Positions 62,370-64,000 of a DNA stretch of 64,000 nt are shown here, piece by piece. The stretch is from Alkalicoccus luteus (lineage in GTDB: Bacteria > Bacillota > Bacilli > Bacillales > Salisediminibacteriaceae), in the NCBI GenBank assembly GCA_052061695.1, contig JBPZEY010000011.1. One strand, 5' to 3'. Positions within the stretch are counted from its first letter, which is position 1; each line of letters begins with the position of its first letter. A program made the position numbers and the translations under genes. Under the pieces are notes generated by a model. It saw only the letters and a program-made list of their open reading frames with translations, did no database searches and was not told where the DNA came from.

Positions 62370-63848
62370 TTGACTGAATCCGGAAGCGTATCCAGACGGA
62401 GCCTGCTCATTGCAGCTATTCTGCTGACAGGCTCCTTTTTAACGATACTGAATCAAACTCTCATGATCACTGCGATTCCTCCAATCATGCAGGAGATGAA
62501 CGTAACGGCTAATACAGCCCAGTGGCTGACCACCGTCTTTATGCTGGTAAATGGAATCATGATTCCTGTAACAGCCTTTTTAATTGAAAAATTCACTACC
62601 AGGCAGTTGTTTATGACGGCGATGCTTACATTTACTGCCGGTACGATAGTCGGCGGACTTGCCGACAGTTTCGGCATGCTGATCGCTGGCCGTGTTATTC
62701 AATCAGCCGGTGCCGGAATCATGCTGCCGCTCATGCAGACCGTCTTTCTGCTTATCTTCCCGCTTGAAAAGCGCGGCACGGTGATGGGCTTTGTGGGGCT
62801 GACGATCTCCTTTGCTCCTGCTCTCGGGCCGGCTTTGTCAGGCTGGGTCATTGAGACATTCGCATGGCGCTATTTGTTCTGGCTCGTGCTGCCGCTCATT
62901 CTGCTGCTCATTCTATTGGCATGGAAGCTTTTAAATAATGTGACAGAGCTCAAAAATCCCAAAGTTGATCCGGCGTCGATTATTCTTTCCTCTTTTGGAT
63001 TCGGCGGATTGCTTTATGGATTTACGAGCGCCGGGAACGCCGGCTGGCTGTCTCCAATCACGCTTCTTTCACTAGCTGTGAGTGCCGTTTGCCTTTATCT
63101 CTTTATTACGAGACAGCTGCGCATGGTGCATCCGATGCTGGAATTTCGTGTTTTCAAACTTCGCACGTTCACCATTGCGACCGCGGTCGGCATGATTGGC
63201 TTTCTCGGCCTGATCGGCATGGAAACATTGATTCCGCTCTACTTGCAGGAAATGCGAGGCTTCACCGCATTTGACTCCGGTCTCGCTCTGCTGCCTGGAG
63301 CACTTGTTTCCGGATTCATGTCTCCTCTCACAGGCTACATTTTTGACCGGATCGGAGCGAGAGCACTGGCTTTTACCGGATTGACGATTATGAGCGGAGC
63401 CACTGCAGCATTTTTGTTTGTTGACGCCTATGCGACGATTACGTTTATTGCGCTCTTGTTTGCGATACGGATGTTCGGGTTTTCCATGGTCATGATGCCG
63501 ATTACGACAGCAGGGCTGAATGAACTCCCCCGCAAGCTCATTCCACACGGGGCAGCTATGAATAACACGATGAGACAAATCGCCGCATCTGTCGGCACTG
63601 CCCTGCTCGTTACGATTATGACGACTACGGCGATGCAGCTTGAGACCGGTACAGCTGACCGGACACCGGACATAATCGGAATGAATGTCGCAATGGGGTT
63701 TTTAACAGCGCTGACCTTCTCAGGTTTAATTCTCATTTTATTTCTTCGACCGCGAAAGCCAATGTCCGATGAAGAATGGGATGCAGAATTCGGACCAAAG
63801 CGTAATGAGCCAGACGTTCCGCTCCAGTCAAATGCGGAAAATAAATAA
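62370..63848 (+). CDS. DHA2 family MFS drug efflux transporter (EmrB/QacA-like)
   Basis: 492-residue proton-driven exporter with about 14 transmembrane helices. LNQTLMITAIPPIMQEMNVTANTAQWLTTVFMLVNGIMIP and the GRVIQSAGAGIMLPLMQTV motif are characteristic of the DHA2 group. It uses TTG 62370 with GGGGG 7 nt upstream. No MarR/TetR regulator is adjacent. Substrate is unknown. Confidence 0.88.
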   Translation: MTESGSVSRRSLLIAAILLTGSFLTILNQTLMITAIPPIMQEMNVTANTAQWLTTVFMLVNGIMIPVTAFLIEKFTTRQLFMTAMLTFTAGTIVGGLADSFGMLIAGRVIQSAGAGIMLPLMQTVFLLIFPLEKRGTVMGFVGLTISFAPALGPALSGWVIETFAWRYLFWLVLPLILLLILLAWKLLNNVTELKNPKVDPASIILSSFGFGGLLYGFTSAGNAGWLSPITLLSLAVSAVCLYLFITRQLRMVHPMLEFRVFKLRTFTIATAVGMIGFLGLIGMETLIPLYLQEMRGFTAFDSGLALLPGALVSGFMSPLTGYIFDRIGARALAFTGLTIMSGATAAFLFVDAYATITFIALLFAIRMFGFSMVMMPITTAGLNELPRKLIPHGAAMNNTMRQIAASVGTALLVTIMTTTAMQLETGTADRTPDIIGMNVAMGFLTALTFSGLILILFLRPRKPMSDEEWDAEFGPKRNEPDVPLQSNAENK

Positions 63849-63881
63849 TGACCGTTCCACATAATGCATACTGAAAAAAAC

Positions 63882-63927
63882 GGGGCTGTCCCATAAGTCG
63901 ATATTATCGACGGGACAGCCCCTTTTT
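63882..63927. terminator. Long bidirectional hairpin terminator, possibly IS-derived
   Basis: GGGGCTGTCCC at 63882-63892 pairs with GGGACAGCCCC at 63912-63922, with an inner GTCGAT / ATCGAC stem, seven A before and five T after. It works as a terminator for the DHA2 gene. Its arm resembles ends of Bacillales insertion sequences as I recall them. Confidence 0.7.
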
Positions 63928-64000
63928 ATGTATAGAAGTAATTTTATAGAAGGAAACAGAAAAAAATCGCCGAACCTGTGTGTGTAAGCGACAAAACCAA

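Overview
The window looks like the chromosome of a Gram-positive, spore-former-type Bacillaceae, probably a halophilic or alkaliphilic one (Alkalicoccus or Salisediminibacterium-like; this is an inference). The basis is AGGAGG-type ribosome binding sites on most genes, frequent GTG/TTG starts, and Bacillus-specific families (yfjO-yfjP, YfkAB, MreBH, YtvI-like, FbpB, SE1561, lmo0937, VLRF1, bacterial NO synthase). Osmoadaptation genes (GbsR-type regulator, very acidic glycine betaine binding lipoprotein, BCCT transporter) point to salt. No rRNA, tRNA, prophage or CRISPR array was seen.

Layout. 0-3.1 kb: an operon on the minus strand (SE1561 small protein, phosphatase, AlkA-type glycosylase, rRNA methyltransferase cut by the window edge), divergent from yfkAB. 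4.5-11 kb: a 727-residue TPR/coiled-coil protein, MATE and MFS transporters, OsmC and VLRF1. 11.1-12.4 kb: an internally deleted IS1182-type element beside a YtxH-like gene. 12.7-19 kb: a frameshifted BCCT transporter, small membrane and stress genes, then gbsR-opuAC. 19-30.6 kb: plsC, acylphosphatase, a coupled lysine hydroxylase/luciferase-like pair, a photolyase-acetyltransferase pair, aldehyde dehydrogenase, a second MATE pump and an XRE/TPR regulator. 31-43.8 kb: mreBH, carbonic anhydrase, lipid kinase, glycosyltransferase, YtvI-like permease, TspO-like protein, kynureninase, methionine gamma-lyase with a candidate CcpA site, and an ABC-F ATPase. 43.8-57 kb: a large acidic membrane protein of unknown role, a SNF2/SWIM helicase, flavin reductase/hydrolase, acetamidase, RecQ and NO synthase. 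57-64 kb: a TPP riboswitch controlling thiMDE, ThiF-like E1, adenine deaminase and a DHA2 efflux pump.

The most striking feature is a dispersed non-coding element of 530-630 bp. There are four full copies and three remnants. Full copies end in imperfect 18-bp inverted repeats (CAGRSTGTTGATAAAGTC) and lie exactly between two copies of a complete intrinsic-terminator hairpin (28-35 bp). That is what insertion into a terminator with duplication of the whole hairpin would leave. Five of the six loci lie between convergent genes, so each neighbour keeps its own terminator. No transposase for it is present; it behaves like a terminator-seeking MITE.
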